NCBI RefSeq assembly: GCF_003208435.1
Contig: NZ_QKMF01000019.1
Coordinates: 41,210 to 105,209, forward strand
DNA from: Pelagimonas varians
GTDB taxonomy: Bacteria; Pseudomonadota; Alphaproteobacteria; Rhodobacterales; Rhodobacteraceae
Direction: 5' to 3'
DNA: 64,000 nt
Below are positions 1-11,588 of the stretch, piece by piece (position 1 is the stretch's first letter; every line of letters begins with the position of its first letter). The notes under the pieces are model-generated. The model made no database searches, was not told the origin of the DNA, and saw nothing but the letters and a program-made list of their open reading frames with translations. A program made the translations under genes and the position numbers.

Positions 1-300
1 GGGCGGCCCTATACCTCTGGCCAATTGGAGGCGCAGTTGAAGAGGCATGACTTTATGCCAGAGGCACATGTGTCGGTGCTGTACCAACCGCCATCAAACC
101 GGCGGTTCTGGATGAAAACCGGATCGTTTTGGGAGCAGACAGGCCGAGCCATTCCAGCGGTTATGGCTGGCGGTGTTATTATGGTCGTCGCATCCAAGCG
201 CCACCCGCCTCGTCACAAGGGCTTGGGCGAAGCCGCGCGCGTCCTCAATCCGCTTGATGTTCTTACCCCCAAGCCTGGAAAAGTAGCAGGCCCAGCCTAA
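1..300 (+). CDS. SAM-dependent methyltransferase family protein, C-terminal end (partial)
   Basis: An open frame enters from the left window edge and ends at TAA 298-300, leaving about 99 C-terminal residues. They resemble the tail of the class I SAM-dependent methyltransferases common in alphaproteobacteria: a GRPYTSGQL start, a YQPPSNRRFWMK segment, then EQTGR and a hydrophobic GGVIMVVASKR strand that would be the last beta strand of the fold. The SAM-binding half lies outside the window, so catalytic residues cannot be checked and the substrate is unknown. The family assignment is an inference from this tail pattern. The start codon is not in view. It is followed by about 440 bp without a gene, so it probably ends its own transcription unit before the ATP synthase operon. 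Confidence 0.5.
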   Translation, partial: GRPYTSGQLEAQLKRHDFMPEAHVSVLYQPPSNRRFWMKTGSFWEQTGRAIPAVMAGGVIMVVASKRHPPRHKGLGEAARVLNPLDVLTPKPGKVAGPA

Positions 301-743
301 TACGGCAGACGTCTGGATGGCTACTGAAACGACTTTTTGAGTCGAAGGCGAACTTCGGCTTGCTGACTATGTGTTTTCGGAGCCTCGAAAATGCGGGTTT
401 CCACCGCGCCAAAGAGGATTTTTCACCCCAAAGACGGCACAGGCAAGGTGTGGCCAGCAGGGTTCTGAACGGTCGAAAAATCGGCGTTTGGGGGGGATTC
501 TCTCTAAAATATCGAAAATAGATGCATGTTGAAGGCGCGCACAAAGTCGCACTTTGAGCCAAGTGTCTGATTTGTATGAATTTAGCCCTAAAGGTAAATA
601 TGCCTTAGTATGTTGCTAGGTGCGAATAGCTCTGTTACATCCGCGTCGATTTATGTGTCTTGGTGCAAACCAAGAGCTCGAACTGCCCTCGGATGCGCCG
701 GATTCCCGCCGCGTCACGGGGGCTGAATATCGAAAGGGTGGAC
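301..743. other. Gene-free stretch upstream of the atp operon
   Basis: About 440 bp lie between the methyltransferase stop and the atpH start. The short frames here do not look like proteins. The stretch should hold the atp operon promoter and leader, but I see no convincing -35/-10 pair. An 8-bp hairpin (340-347 with 353-360, one G-T pair) is present without a T-run on either strand, so it is not called as a terminator. Confidence 0.5.
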
Positions 744-1304
744 GTGTCAGAATCTGCATCGATTTCCTCCGGCATTGCCGTGCGCTATGCCACCGCCATC
801 TTCGAGATTGTTAAGGAGACGAATGATCTCCCCAAACTCGAAGCTAACCTGAATGAACTTTCGGCTGCGCTGGATAACAGTGCCGACCTTCGCGATTTGA
901 TTTCGTCGCCGGTCTACAGCCGCGAAGCGCAAGGTCAGGCTGTGGCGGCAATTGCCAACCAGATGGGCCTTATTCCGGCCGTCACCAACGCGCTGGGCTT
1001 GATGTCCGAAAAGCGCCGTCTGTTTGTTCTGCCGCATTTGATCGCCAAGCTGCGTGACATGCTGGCCGATGAAAAAGGCGAAGTGACTGCAGATGTTGCA
1101 TCAGCAACTGCGCTGTCCGACGCACAGGCTTCCAAACTTGCCGAAACGCTTTCCGCAAGCGTTGGCAAAGACGTTAAGATCAAAGCGACCGTTGATGAAA
1201 GCCTCATTGGCGGTCTTGTCGTTAAGGTGGGCTCGAAGATGATCGACACGTCGATCCGCTCCAAGCTCAACTCCCTCCAGAATGCAATGAAAGAGGTCGG
1301 ATAA
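744..1304 (+). CDS. atpH: F1 ATP synthase delta subunit
   Basis: This is the peripheral-stalk (OSCP-like) delta subunit that links F1 to the F0 b subunits at the inner membrane. The 186-residue product starts [21 protein letters not shown], shows the helical N-terminal OSCP fold pattern, and ends with the typical [29 protein letters not shown] region. I chose GTG at 744, which follows a purine-rich site at 734-738 and gives the usual alphaproteobacterial length. The frame stays open upstream to 660, but that extension is not delta-like. It is the first gene of an F1-only operon. Its TAA abuts the atpA ATG directly, so translation is probably coupled. Confidence 0.93.
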   Translation: MSESASISSGIAVRYATAIFEIVKETNDLPKLEANLNELSAALDNSADLRDLISSPVYSREAQGQAVAAIANQMGLIPAVTNALGLMSEKRRLFVLPHLIAKLRDMLADEKGEVTADVASATALSDAQASKLAETLSASVGKDVKIKATVDESLIGGLVVKVGSKMIDTSIRSKLNSLQNAMKEVG

Positions 1305-2843
1305 ATGGGTATCCAAGCAGCAGAAATTTCTGCGATCCTAAAGGACCAGATCAAAAACTTTGGCCAAGATGCCGAAGTTGCTGAGGTTGGTCGTGTGCTT
1401 TCCGTGGGGGACGGTATTGCCCGTGTCCACGGCCTTGATAACATCCAGGCCGGCGAGATGGTCGAATTCCCTGGTGGTATCATGGGTATGGCCCTGAACC
1501 TCGAAACCGACAACGTCGGTATCGTTATCTTCGGGTCCGACCGTGACATCAAAGAAGGCGACACAGTTAAGCGTACGAACTCCATCGTGGATGTTCCTGC
1601 CGGTGACGAACTTCTTGGTCGCGTAGTTGACGGTCTGGGTAACCCGATCGATGGCAAAGGCCCAATCGGTACATCTGAGCGCCGCATCGCGGACCAGAAA
1701 GCACCTGGCATTATCCCGCGGAAATCGGTTCACGAACCGATGGCGACTGGCCTCAAAGCCGTTGACGCGATGATCCCGATCGGTCGTGGCCAGCGCGAGC
1801 TGATCATTGGTGACCGTCAGACAGGCAAAACTGCCGTTGCTCTTGACGCGATCTTGAACCAGCAGTCTTACAACGACGCAGCTGGCGACGACGAAAACAA
1901 GAAACTGTACTGTATTTACGTTGCGATCGGCCAAAAGCGTTCGACCGTTGCCCAGTTGGTTAAAAAGCTCGAAGAATCCGGCGCGATTGAATATTCGATC
2001 GTTGTTGCTGCGACGGCTTCTGACCCAGCGCCTATGCAGTTCTTGGCACCCTACGCCGCGACCGCGATGGCCGAGCACTTCCGTGACAATGGCCGCCACG
2101 CTTTGATCATCTATGATGACCTTTCCAAGCAGGCTGTTTCTTATCGCCAGATGTCCTTGCTTCTGCGTCGCCCACCAGGCCGCGAAGCTTACCCTGGTGA
2201 CGTATTCTATCTCCATTCGCGCCTTCTGGAACGTTCGGCCAAGCTGAACGAAGACAATGGCTCGGGTTCGTTGACCGCTCTGCCGATCATCGAAACCCAA
2301 GGTGGTGACGTTTCCGCGTTTATTCCTACCAACGTGATTTCGATCACCGACGGTCAGATCTTCTTGGAAACCGAACTGTTCTACCAAGGTATCCGTCCTG
2401 CTGTGAACACCGGTCTGTCGGTTTCGCGCGTTGGCTCCTCGGCTCAGACCAAAGCGATGTCTTCGGTTGCCGGTCCGGTTAAACTGGGTCTTGCCCAGTA
2501 CCGCGAAATGGCTGCCTTTGCGCAGTTCGGTTCCGACCTTGACGCCGCAACCCAGCAGCTGCTGGCACGTGGTGCGCGTCTGACCGAGCTGATGAAGCAG
2601 GCACAGTATTCGCCGCTGACCAACGCCGAAATCGTCATCGTGATCTTTGCAGGTACCAACGGTTACCTCGACAAAGTCGACGTGAAAGACGTGGGTCGTT
2701 ATGAGGCTGGATTGCTTACGCACCTGCGTGGCAAAAACGCTGATTTGCTGGCAGACATCACCGAAAATGACCGCAAGGTTAAAGGTGAGCTGGCGGACAA
2801 GGTCAAAGCTGCGCTGGATGCTTTCGCCGCTGACTTCTCGTAA
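1305..2843 (+). CDS. atpA: F1 ATP synthase alpha subunit
   Basis: This is the regulatory nucleotide-binding subunit of the alpha3-beta3 hexamer, on the cytoplasmic face of the inner membrane. The 512-residue length is normal. A Walker A motif, GDRQTGKT, lies at residues 169-176, and the family signature [17 protein letters not shown] is present. The start follows the atpH stop with no gap. Order and spacing match the atpHAGDC operons of Rhodobacterales, where F0 genes lie elsewhere. No anomaly seen. Confidence 0.98.
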   Translation: MGIQAAEISAILKDQIKNFGQDAEVAEVGRVLSVGDGIARVHGLDNIQAGEMVEFPGGIMGMALNLETDNVGIVIFGSDRDIKEGDTVKRTNSIVDVPAGDELLGRVVDGLGNPIDGKGPIGTSERRIADQKAPGIIPRKSVHEPMATGLKAVDAMIPIGRGQRELIIGDRQTGKTAVALDAILNQQSYNDAAGDDENKKLYCIYVAIGQKRSTVAQLVKKLEESGAIEYSIVVAATASDPAPMQFLAPYAATAMAEHFRDNGRHALIIYDDLSKQAVSYRQMSLLLRRPPGREAYPGDVFYLHSRLLERSAKLNEDNGSGSLTALPIIETQGGDVSAFIPTNVISITDGQIFLETELFYQGIRPAVNTGLSVSRVGSSAQTKAMSSVAGPVKLGLAQYREMAAFAQFGSDLDAATQQLLARGARLTELMKQAQYSPLTNAEIVIVIFAGTNGYLDKVDVKDVGRYEAGLLTHLRGKNADLLADITENDRKVKGELADKVKAALDAFAADFS

Positions 2844-2855
2844 GGGGGAGAACAG

Positions 2856-5175
<2,320 letters not shown>

Positions 5176-5230
5176 TTCCATCCTGTTTGGGGAAGCGTTC
5201 GCCGCTTCCCCGGCATAAAAGGAGATACAC

Positions 5231-5653
5231 ATGGCAGACACGATGCAATTCGATCTGGTCAGCCCCGAACGTAGCCTGCTCACTGCGCAGGTCACTTCGG
5301 TGCAGATTCCGGGTGCCGATGGCGACCTGACCGCGATGCCGAACCACGCTCCGCTGATCACCACCCTACGCCCTGGTATCCTGACTGTGGATACTGACAA
5401 AGGTGTTCAGGAATTTGTGGTCACTGGTGGCTTTGCCGAAATCGGCGAAAGCCTGTCGGTTCTGGCTGAACAGGCGCTGCCAAAGGCAGACGTTGATCAG
5501 GCGACCTATGACGCATTGGTGGATGAAGCTCAGGCTTCTTACACCCATACAAAAGAAGCTGGTGCTTCCGTGGATGACGCAGCCAAGCTGCTGAACGACA
5601 TGGTCGCGCTTGCCGGGTCTATTGGCCTGACAGCAAAGCAGCCTGCTCTGTAA
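5231..5653 (+). CDS. atpC: F1 ATP synthase epsilon subunit
   Basis: This rotor-associated epsilon subunit couples F1 to the c-ring and tunes ATP hydrolysis. The 140-residue product has the N-terminal beta sandwich signature ([43 protein letters not shown]) and a short helical tail that is less conserved, as is usual in alphaproteobacteria. AAAGGAG at 5218-5224 precedes ATG 5231. It is the last gene of the operon, with a strong terminator starting 24 bp after the stop. Confidence 0.96.
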   Translation: MADTMQFDLVSPERSLLTAQVTSVQIPGADGDLTAMPNHAPLITTLRPGILTVDTDKGVQEFVVTGGFAEIGESLSVLAEQALPKADVDQATYDALVDEAQASYTHTKEAGASVDDAAKLLNDMVALAGSIGLTAKQPAL

Positions 5654-5676
5654 GAGCGGCGTTTAGCGCACGAACA

Positions 5677-5715
5677 AAAGCCCCGGTTGCATCACTGCAG
5701 CCGGGGCTTTTTGTT
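5677..5715 (+). terminator. Rho-independent terminator of the atp operon
   Basis: An 11-bp stem (AAAAGCCCCGG / CCGGGGCTTTT) with an inner TGCA/TGCA pairing is followed by a T-rich run. It stands just after atpC, as expected for the operon end. Confidence 0.93.
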
Positions 5716-5787
5716 TGGGCGGTTCCCCGCAGCGCATCGACCAAATTCTGGCGTGGTTTTGACGGCGCATCAAACCTTCGGGTCATC

Positions 5788-5820
5788 AAAAAACAGGCGG
5801 GACCCAAAAGATCCCGCCTG
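5788..5820 (-). terminator. Rho-independent terminator of the helicase gene
   Basis: The perfect 9-bp stem CAGGCGGGA / TCCCGCCTG (5794-5802, 5812-5820) is followed on the minus strand by six or more T residues. It lies between the two convergent genes, downstream of the helicase. Confidence 0.9.
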
Positions 5821-5837
5821 TCTAAAATGTCTTTATC

Positions 5838-7895
5838 TTACTTCTTGCGGATGGGGCGTGCGTCGCCGCCTTTGCGAGGTGGCCCTAAACGTTTGCTGGC
5901 CGAGGCCGCACCGGGTTTGCCTTTGCCCTTAGGTTTGCCGTCTGGCTTCCCTCCAGGACCCTTAGAAAACGGTTTACCACCGGGTTTACGGTCCGATTTT
6001 TCGTAGGGCTTTGCGTCTTTGCGCGGCCCCTTGTCGAAATCTCTCTTCGGCCCGCTCGGTTTCTTGAACTCAGTTTCTCCGGCGTCGGCTTTGCCACCCC
6101 AAACAGCTTTACCGCTGGATTTTACATGTGGTTTTTCGCGCGGGGCGTCATCGTCACGGCGCGGTTTGTAGTCCGACTTGGGTTTCGCAGGGCGATCGTC
6201 ATAATCGCGCTTTGGCTTGCCTTTGTATTCGCCGCGGGGCGCAGAATCGTTGCCACCGCGATATGGCTTGCCACCACCGGGTTTCGGACCGCGTGGACCG
6301 CCGCGTTCAAGGTCGGGTGCCTTGTCCAATTTGCGGATGGTCATGCCTTCTTCAAGCTCGCCACCATCGCCAACTTTGTCCAGGAATCCGGCGACCGAAG
6401 GCTGGGCCAATTCGACAAAGGTTTCTTTTTGCTGAACGCGGATCGCTCCGATGGAATCTTTAGTGATGTCTCCGGCACGGCACACCAATGGCAGCAACCA
6501 ACGCGCTTCAGCGCGGTCATTGCGGCCCACAGAGATGGAGAACCAAGTGCTTGGGCCGAAGGGGCCGCGTTCTTGACGCTCTTTGCGCTCGGGGCGGGCG
6601 CTTGGGTCGGACAGCTCTTCGGGGGCGGACTGACGCGATTGATACAGCTTGAGATAGGCCGCCGCGATCCGCTCTGGCGAATGTTCTTCCACCAGTTTGG
6701 CTGCAAATTCCTTTTGACCGTCAGTGATGTCTTCGGTCCACACCGGGTCTGTCAACAGACGCTCTTCGTCCTTTTTCAGGATGTCTTCGGCGCTGGGGGC
6801 AGAAACCCACTCAGCGTTGATTTTTGCCCATTTGAACAGGCGTTCGGCTTTCTTCTCGATTTTTGGTGTCACGACAACTGCCGAGATACCTTTTTGACCA
6901 GCCCGGCCCGTCCGGCCGGACCGGTGAAGCAGGGCTTCGGTGTTGGTCGGCAGATCGGCGTGAATCACTAACTCAAGTTTGGGCAGATCGATGCCACGGG
7001 CGGCAACGTCAGTCGCCACACAGACACGTGCACGGCCGTCACGCATGGCTTGTAGCGCGTGTGTCCGTTCGTTCTGGCTCAGTTCACCTGACAGGCTCAC
7101 CACGGCAAACCCACGGTTAGAGAAACGTGCAGTCAGGCGGTTTACAGCAGCGCGCGTGTTGGCGAAAACAATCGCCTTTTCAGCTTCATGGAAGCGCAAG
7201 ATGTTGATAATCGCATGCTCTGCGTCTTTTTGAGCGGCGCGAACAGCCTGATAGGTGATGTCGGCGTGTTGCTGTTTGCCAGAAACAGTCGAAATACGCT
7301 CGGCATTGTTCTGAAAGTTCTGGGCCAGCTTCGCAATCATCGGGGAAACAGTGGCCGAGAACATCAATGTCCGGCGCGATTCTGGTGCTTCGCCCAGCAT
7401 GTATTCCAGGTCTTCGCGGAACCCAAGGTCAAGCATTTCGTCGGCTTCATCCAGAACAACTGCTTTGAGCTGATCCATGACCAAAGAGCCGCGCTCGATG
7501 TGATCTCGCAGACGGCCCGGCGTCCCTACAACGATATGTGCCCCACGTGACAAAGCCCGGCGTTCTTCGCGCATGTCCATGCCCCCAACACAGGACGCGA
7601 TCCAAGCTCCGGTTTTGGCGTAAAGCCATGTTAATTCGCGCTTAACCTGCAAAGCAAGTTCCCGCGTCGGCGCAATGACCAAGGCAACGGGTGCGTCGGC
7701 ACGCCCCATATTGACAGCATCACCCAGCAAAGTGGGGGCAATAGCCAAACCAAAACCTACAGTTTTACCAGATCCTGTTTGGGCCGAAACCAGAAGGTCC
7801 CGATCAACATGCTCAGGGTTGGAACAGGCGGTTTGAACGTCTGTAAGGGTGTCATAACCGCGTTCGGTTAAGGCGTCTTGCAATGGGGCAATCAT
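5838..7895 (-). CDS. DEAD-box ATP-dependent RNA helicase with DbpA-type RNA-binding domain
   Basis: This cytoplasmic RNA helicase is of the DeaD/CsdA type and probably unwinds structured RNA in ribosome assembly, mRNA decay or cold adaptation. The 685-residue product has a Q-motif region, motif I AQTGSGKT (38-45), PTREL (76-80), VGTPGRL, the DEAD box (149-152), SAT, ARGID, and motif VI HRSGRTGRAG. After the core, about residues 450-520 (FSISVGRNDRAEARWLLPLVCRAG...IRVQQKETFVELAQ) match the DbpA C-terminal RNA-binding fold. The last 150 or so residues are a low-complexity Lys/Arg/Gly/Pro tail, a common extra RNA-contact region. ATG 7895 is preceded by a purine-rich site. It converges with atpC, and each gene has its own terminator. 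Confidence 0.93.
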   Translation of the reverse strand: MIAPLQDALTERGYDTLTDVQTACSNPEHVDRDLLVSAQTGSGKTVGFGLAIAPTLLGDAVNMGRADAPVALVIAPTRELALQVKRELTWLYAKTGAWIASCVGGMDMREERRALSRGAHIVVGTPGRLRDHIERGSLVMDQLKAVVLDEADEMLDLGFREDLEYMLGEAPESRRTLMFSATVSPMIAKLAQNFQNNAERISTVSGKQQHADITYQAVRAAQKDAEHAIINILRFHEAEKAIVFANTRAAVNRLTARFSNRGFAVVSLSGELSQNERTHALQAMRDGRARVCVATDVAARGIDLPKLELVIHADLPTNTEALLHRSGRTGRAGQKGISAVVVTPKIEKKAERLFKWAKINAEWVSAPSAEDILKKDEERLLTDPVWTEDITDGQKEFAAKLVEEHSPERIAAAYLKLYQSRQSAPEELSDPSARPERKERQERGPFGPSTWFSISVGRNDRAEARWLLPLVCRAGDITKDSIGAIRVQQKETFVELAQPSVAGFLDKVGDGGELEEGMTIRKLDKAPDLERGGPRGPKPGGGKPYRGGNDSAPRGEYKGKPKRDYDDRPAKPKSDYKPRRDDDAPREKPHVKSSGKAVWGGKADAGETEFKKPSGPKRDFDKGPRKDAKPYEKSDRKPGGKPFSKGPGGKPDGKPKGKGKPGAASASKRLGPPRKGGDARPIRKK

Positions 7896-8093
7896 CAGGG
7901 ATTCTTTCAGCGGAGGAGGGGGCTAAGGGCTGGCCTATACAGATCAAAGGTGAAGAAGTATATGCCAAAAGCGTCACAGGCCGAATGACAAAGCAATCAG
8001 CTGGTTTCTTTGGCATTCCCTTTGCGTCGGGAAGGACGATATACCCCCTACACGATAAAAGCGGTTTCCCCAATAGGAAAGAGAAGAACGGAC

Positions 8094-8444
8094 ATGCGTA
8101 AATATGTAGGCTCGCTCATTGGGGTGGATCAGGGCAATGAGGAAGTGTTTTCGGACTTTGCATCTGGCGGTGACATGTGGACAGGCCACGGTGCGCGCGA
8201 GAGACGTAAGAAAGTTATATTTTCAGAACCTTTTCGCAGCACTCCGACGGTCCAAGTGGCCTTGTCTTTGTGGGACGTGGATCAAGGGGCGAATGTGCGG
8301 GCTGATATCGGAACGGATAAAGTCACTGAAAAGGGCTTCGAGATGGTATTCCGCACATGGTCCGATACACGGGTCGCACGTGTACGGCTTAGCTGGACGG
8401 CGATCGGGGAAGTGTCCTCAGAGGATGATTGGGATCTGTACTAA
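8094..8444 (+). CDS. H-type lectin domain protein
   Basis: The 116-residue protein has no signal peptide or membrane segment. Residues about 45-105 (KKVIFSEPFRSTPTVQVALSLWDVDQ...GFEMVFRTWSDTRVARVRLSWTAIG) match the H-type lectin fold first described in snail agglutinins: paired aromatic strands, the W-x-D-T/R-V segment, and a final V-R-L-S-W-x-A-I-G strand. Family members can bind GalNAc-type sugars, but no ligand can be inferred for this copy. ATG 8094 follows an AGGAAAGAGAAG site. The upstream frame extends to 8010 but has no better start. The gene stands alone, downstream of the divergent helicase. Confidence 0.75.
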   Translation: MRKYVGSLIGVDQGNEEVFSDFASGGDMWTGHGARERRKKVIFSEPFRSTPTVQVALSLWDVDQGANVRADIGTDKVTEKGFEMVFRTWSDTRVARVRLSWTAIGEVSSEDDWDLY

Positions 8445-8599
8445 GGCCGTGTTGGCGGCATCTGCTGTCTGACAGATGCGCCAAAGACCACGGGAATTTC
8501 ACAAATCTTACGATCCGTGTATCACCCCCCAAATTGGCCATTTTTTTGGTTCAGATTAAGCTGCGGCTAAAGAATTGCGCAGCCATGGAAAGCCGAGCT

Positions 8600-8917
8600 C
8601 TAGTTTAAGATCAGCTGACTGCTGTCCTGTACGGTTTCCAGATGCTCCATGATTAGCGTGATCTCGGCCGGTTCCAATCGTCCGTGACCGGATTCCAAGA
8701 ATGTTTGCACTGGCATTTTGCTGCCCTCGCCAACCAATCCGTCGCCGGTTACAATCACTTTCTGCTCGAGAAACTCACTTGCATCTGGAACGTGGCAGCT
8801 GCCACATTTTGTTTCAAACAAAGTTTGGGCATCGGAGCCTTGAGCCTGAGCAGGGCCAAAGCTGGCGGCACAAACGAGTGCGGCCAGAGCAGTCTTGAGC
8901 ATTCGGGTCTCCAGCAT
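8600..8917 (-). CDS. Small periplasmic c-type cytochrome
   Basis: The 105-residue product has a signal peptide (LKTALAALVCAASFGPAQA) and one haem c attachment site, CGSCH (Cys38, Cys41, His42). A methionine in the C-terminal half (SKMPVQTF) could be the sixth haem ligand. Size and arrangement suit a class I cytochrome c that carries electrons in the periplasm; the partner is unknown. I chose ATG 8917 because AAGGAG lies 7 nt upstream on the minus strand; an upstream in-frame start at 8935 has none. A terminator-like hairpin for prs lies directly upstream, so expression probably depends on its own promoter or on read-through. Confidence 0.85.
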   Translation of the reverse strand: MLETRMLKTALAALVCAASFGPAQAQGSDAQTLFETKCGSCHVPDASEFLEQKVIVTGDGLVGEGSKMPVQTFLESGHGRLEPAEITLIMEHLETVQDSSQLILN

Positions 8918-8933
8918 AGTGCAACTCCTTGTC

Positions 8934-8974
8934 AAAAAACCAAAGAGGGCAAGCGATCAGCCTCTTTGGTTTTA
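8934..8974 (-). terminator. Terminator between prs and the cytochrome c gene
   Basis: A strong stem (CCAAAGAGG / CCTCTTTGG, extended by A/T pairs to about 13 bp) is followed on the minus strand by TTTTTTG. It ends 17 bp before the cytochrome start and overlaps its leader. Confidence 0.85.
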
Positions 8975-9060
8975 AGTATCGGGCCTTGCAGCGCATGCAA
9001 ATTGACGCTGGTCAGTTTGAACCCACATTTTTGCGCTTTTGAAAAGAAAGCGGAAGTGGC

Positions 9061-10071
9061 TTACAAAATACCTTCGTAGATCGGCCCCAAAACGTCTGTT
9101 TCAAACAGGGATGATACAGAGGTGCCGTTCCAGATGTTCAGGATCGATTGGGCAAACAGAGGGGCCGTGGGCAAGACGCGGATATTGGAAGCGTTCTTGA
9201 TGGCATCCGTTGGCTGGATCGAATCCGTCAATACCAGCGTTTTGAGAACCGAGCTGGTCACCCTTTCAACTGCAGGGCCGGACATAACACCATGCGAAAT
9301 ATAGGCGTGGACTTCGGTTGCGCCATGCTCAAGGATCACTTCGGCAGCTTTGCAAAGTGTGCCAGCGGTGTCGCACATGTCGTCGACAATGATACACTTT
9401 TTGCCTTCGACGTTGCCGATCACGGTCATTTCCGCAATTTCACCGGGTTTTTCACGGCGTTTGTCGACAATCGACAGGGGCGCATTGATCCGTTTTGCCA
9501 ATTCGCGGGCACGGGCAACGCCGCCGACGTCGGGCGACACAACCATGACGTCCTCGAGATCGCCGTCAAATTGCTTGAGGATATCCAGTGCAAAGATCGG
9601 CGAGGCATACAAGTTGTCGACTGGAATATCAAAAAAGCCCTGAATCTGGGCTGCGTGCAGGTCCATGGTCAAAACCCGTTCGATACCGGCTTCGGCGATC
9701 ATATTGGCGACCAGCTTGGCGGTGATCGGTGTGCGCGCTTTGGTCCGGCGATCCTGACGGGCGTAGCCAAAGTAAGGCATAACAGCTGTGATACGCGCAG
9801 CAGAGGACCGGCGCAGCGCGTCGGCCATAACCAGCAATTCCATTAGGTTATCATTTGCAGGGTTCGACGTGCTTTGCATGATATACATGTCTTCGCCGCG
9901 GACGTTTTCGAAAACTTCGACGAAGACTTCGCCGTCGTTAAAACGTTCGATGCGAGCATCGACCAGATTGACGCTCATGCCGCGATATAGCGACATGCGG
10001 CGAGCAACCGCTTCGCCAAGCGGGCGGTTGGCATTACCTGAGATGATTTTGGGTTCAACGACGGTGGGCAT
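9061..10071 (-). CDS. prs: Ribose-phosphate pyrophosphokinase (PRPP synthetase)
   Basis: This cytoplasmic enzyme makes PRPP from ribose 5-phosphate and ATP for nucleotide, histidine and tryptophan synthesis. The 336-residue product carries [21 protein letters not shown], the [17 protein letters not shown] flexible-loop and catalytic region, the [12 protein letters not shown] segment, and the PRPP-binding motif [14 protein letters not shown]. Two ATG codons lie 6 nt apart; the inner one (10071) has the better distance to GGAG, so it is preferred over 10077. It is a single-gene unit with a strong terminator 87 bp after the stop. Confidence 0.96.
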   Translation of the reverse strand: MPTVVEPKIISGNANRPLGEAVARRMSLYRGMSVNLVDARIERFNDGEVFVEVFENVRGEDMYIMQSTSNPANDNLMELLVMADALRRSSAARITAVMPYFGYARQDRRTKARTPITAKLVANMIAEAGIERVLTMDLHAAQIQGFFDIPVDNLYASPIFALDILKQFDGDLEDVMVVSPDVGGVARARELAKRINAPLSIVDKRREKPGEIAEMTVIGNVEGKKCIIVDDMCDTAGTLCKAAEVILEHGATEVHAYISHGVMSGPAVERVTSSVLKTLVLTDSIQPTDAIKNASNIRVLPTAPLFAQSILNIWNGTSVSSLFETDVLGPIYEGIL

Positions 10072-10165
10072 GGGCATAGCTCCGGAGGATGACGGATTCG
10101 TGACGTTGCGGTCGCCTTAACATGTGCCTAGCATTGGTGCCAGTAACACCAGCAGGAGAAGAGCA

Positions 10166-10765
10166 TTGGCTCATATCGACTACTATTTCACGACTCTGTC
10201 ACCGTTTGCCTATTTGGCCGGCATGCGGCTAGAGGAAGTCGCAGCCAAACATGGTGCATCGATTACCTACAAACCTCTTGATATCATGGCGCTATTTTCC
10301 AGAACCGGAGGCACAGCCCCAAAGGATCGCCATCCTAACCGGATGGAATATCGCATGCAGGAACTACAGCGCGGTGGGAAAAAAGCCGGTTTGCCGATCA
10401 ATTTAAAGCCAATGTTTTGGCCAACAAATCCGGCACCTTCGTCTTATGCGATCATCGCAGCACAAAATGCGGGTGGTGGTGACATGGGGGCGCTCGTCCA
10501 TAGCGTGCTTCGGGCGTGCCAGTACGAAGAAAAAGACATCGCCCAAGACGACGTGATCAAGGCCTGTCTGGAAGCCGCCGGTTTCGATCCAAAACTGGCG
10601 GACAGCGGTTTGTTGGCGGGTGCGGAAACCTATGGCCGGAATCTGGAAGAGGCGATTGCAAACGGTGTGTTCGGGTCGCCTTTCTATATTCTCGATGATG
10701 GCCAGCGGTTCTTTGGACAAGATCGGATTGATGACCTTGATGCCTATCTGGCAGGCGACCTTTGA
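10166..10765 (+). CDS. 2-hydroxychromene-2-carboxylate isomerase family protein (DsbA-fold)
   Basis: This is a kappa-class glutathione transferase-like protein with a thioredoxin fold. The 199-residue product starts AHIDYYFTTLSPFAYLAG, where the serine after LSP is the residue that activates glutathione in the family, and ends with the GVFGSPFYILDDGQRFFGQDRID motif. NahD-type members isomerize an aromatic degradation intermediate, but many homologues have unrelated or unknown substrates, and no aromatic pathway genes are nearby. TTG 10166 is chosen as start because AGGAG (10154-10158) lies 7 nt ahead. It overlaps the next gene by 4 nt (TTGA), so the two are translationally coupled. Confidence 0.85.
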   Translation: MAHIDYYFTTLSPFAYLAGMRLEEVAAKHGASITYKPLDIMALFSRTGGTAPKDRHPNRMEYRMQELQRGGKKAGLPINLKPMFWPTNPAPSSYAIIAAQNAGGGDMGALVHSVLRACQYEEKDIAQDDVIKACLEAAGFDPKLADSGLLAGAETYGRNLEEAIANGVFGSPFYILDDGQRFFGQDRIDDLDAYLAGDL

Positions 10766-11550
10766 GCGACACTAACGTGAGACGGTTCGGTTCAGGGCCG
10801 GGCCGTGCCTTGATGTTACATTGCTCGCTTGCGCACGGTGGCGTTTGGAAACCGGTTGTCGCCCCATTGGCGGACCGGTTGACATGCATCGCACCGGATA
10901 TGCCCGGCCATGGGCGCAGTGCCCCTTGGGACGGGATCGGCGAGGTCCATGATGCTGTTACAGACAGTACGCGCGGTTTGCTGGATCGTCCTTGCCATAT
11001 TGTTGGCCATAGTTTTGGGGCCACGGTCGCCATACGTTTGGCGATAGAACGCCCTGATATGGTCTTGTCGCTGACCTTGATAGAACCGGTCATCGTGGCC
11101 ATTGCACGTGGCACAGGCGTGTTTGAGGCGTATCGGGCGCAGCTCAAGGACTATCTGGAGGCGAACGATCGTCAGGACTGGCGGGCCATGGCGCTGGCTT
11201 TTCATGCGGCTTGGGGCGGCGGCAAGCCGTGGGCAGCAGTTTCAAAGGCGACGCAAGACAGCATGATTGATTTGATGCCCATGATTGGAGCATCCGAAGG
11301 CTGCCTGACCGAAGACTCATGTAATTTGTTGGGCCACGGTCGGCTTGAGAGGCTGACCATGCCGATCACACTTTTGAGGGGCAGTGAGACTCAGGACGTT
11401 GTGCGCGTGACCCATCAAAAGCTACAAGAGCGCCTGCCGCACGCGGTTGAGGCTGTGGTTGATGGGGCAGGTCATATGTTGCCCATCACGCATCCTGACG
11501 CAGTAACGCAGGCCATTGCGGCACATCTGGGCGCAGTTGTGCAAGCTTAG
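10762..11550 (+). CDS. Alpha/beta-fold hydrolase
   Basis: The 262-residue cytoplasmic protein has the alpha/beta hydrolase layout: an early strand and oxyanion region (ALMLHCSLAHGGVWKPV), the nucleophile elbow GHSFGA, and a late catalytic histidine in DGAGHMLPITHPD. Substrate class (ester, lactone or C-C bond) cannot be read from the sequence. The start is TTG 10762, overlapping the stop of the isomerase gene by 4 nt, so the pair probably acts together. A terminator follows within 3 bp of the stop. Confidence 0.85.
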   Translation: MSDTNVRRFGSGPGRALMLHCSLAHGGVWKPVVAPLADRLTCIAPDMPGHGRSAPWDGIGEVHDAVTDSTRGLLDRPCHIVGHSFGATVAIRLAIERPDMVLSLTLIEPVIVAIARGTGVFEAYRAQLKDYLEANDRQDWRAMALAFHAAWGGGKPWAAVSKATQDSMIDLMPMIGASEGCLTEDSCNLLGHGRLERLTMPITLLRGSETQDVVRVTHQKLQERLPHAVEAVVDGAGHMLPITHPDAVTQAIAAHLGAVVQA

Positions 11551-11552
11551 AT

Positions 11553-11588
11553 AATAGGGGGGCGGCGCGCCTCCCTATTTCTTTTTGC
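11553..11588 (+). terminator. Terminator after the isomerase/hydrolase pair
   Basis: An imperfect stem (AATAGGGGGG / CCTCCCTATT) is followed by TTTCTTTTTG on the plus strand. It overlaps the last codons of the convergent plsY gene. Confidence 0.7.

Noticed and set aside
340..360. 8-bp hairpin upstream of atpH as a terminator
   Set aside because: It has a G-T pair and no T-run on either strand.
1338..2723. Long open frame on the minus strand opposite atpA
   Set aside because: It is a codon-bias shadow of atpA: no ribosome site, no recognisable fold, and the plus-strand gene is certain. The same holds for the long minus frames opposite atpD and the ETF oxidoreductase gene.
8453..8483. Hairpin after the lectin gene as a terminator
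   Set aside because: The stem is bulged and no T-run follows.
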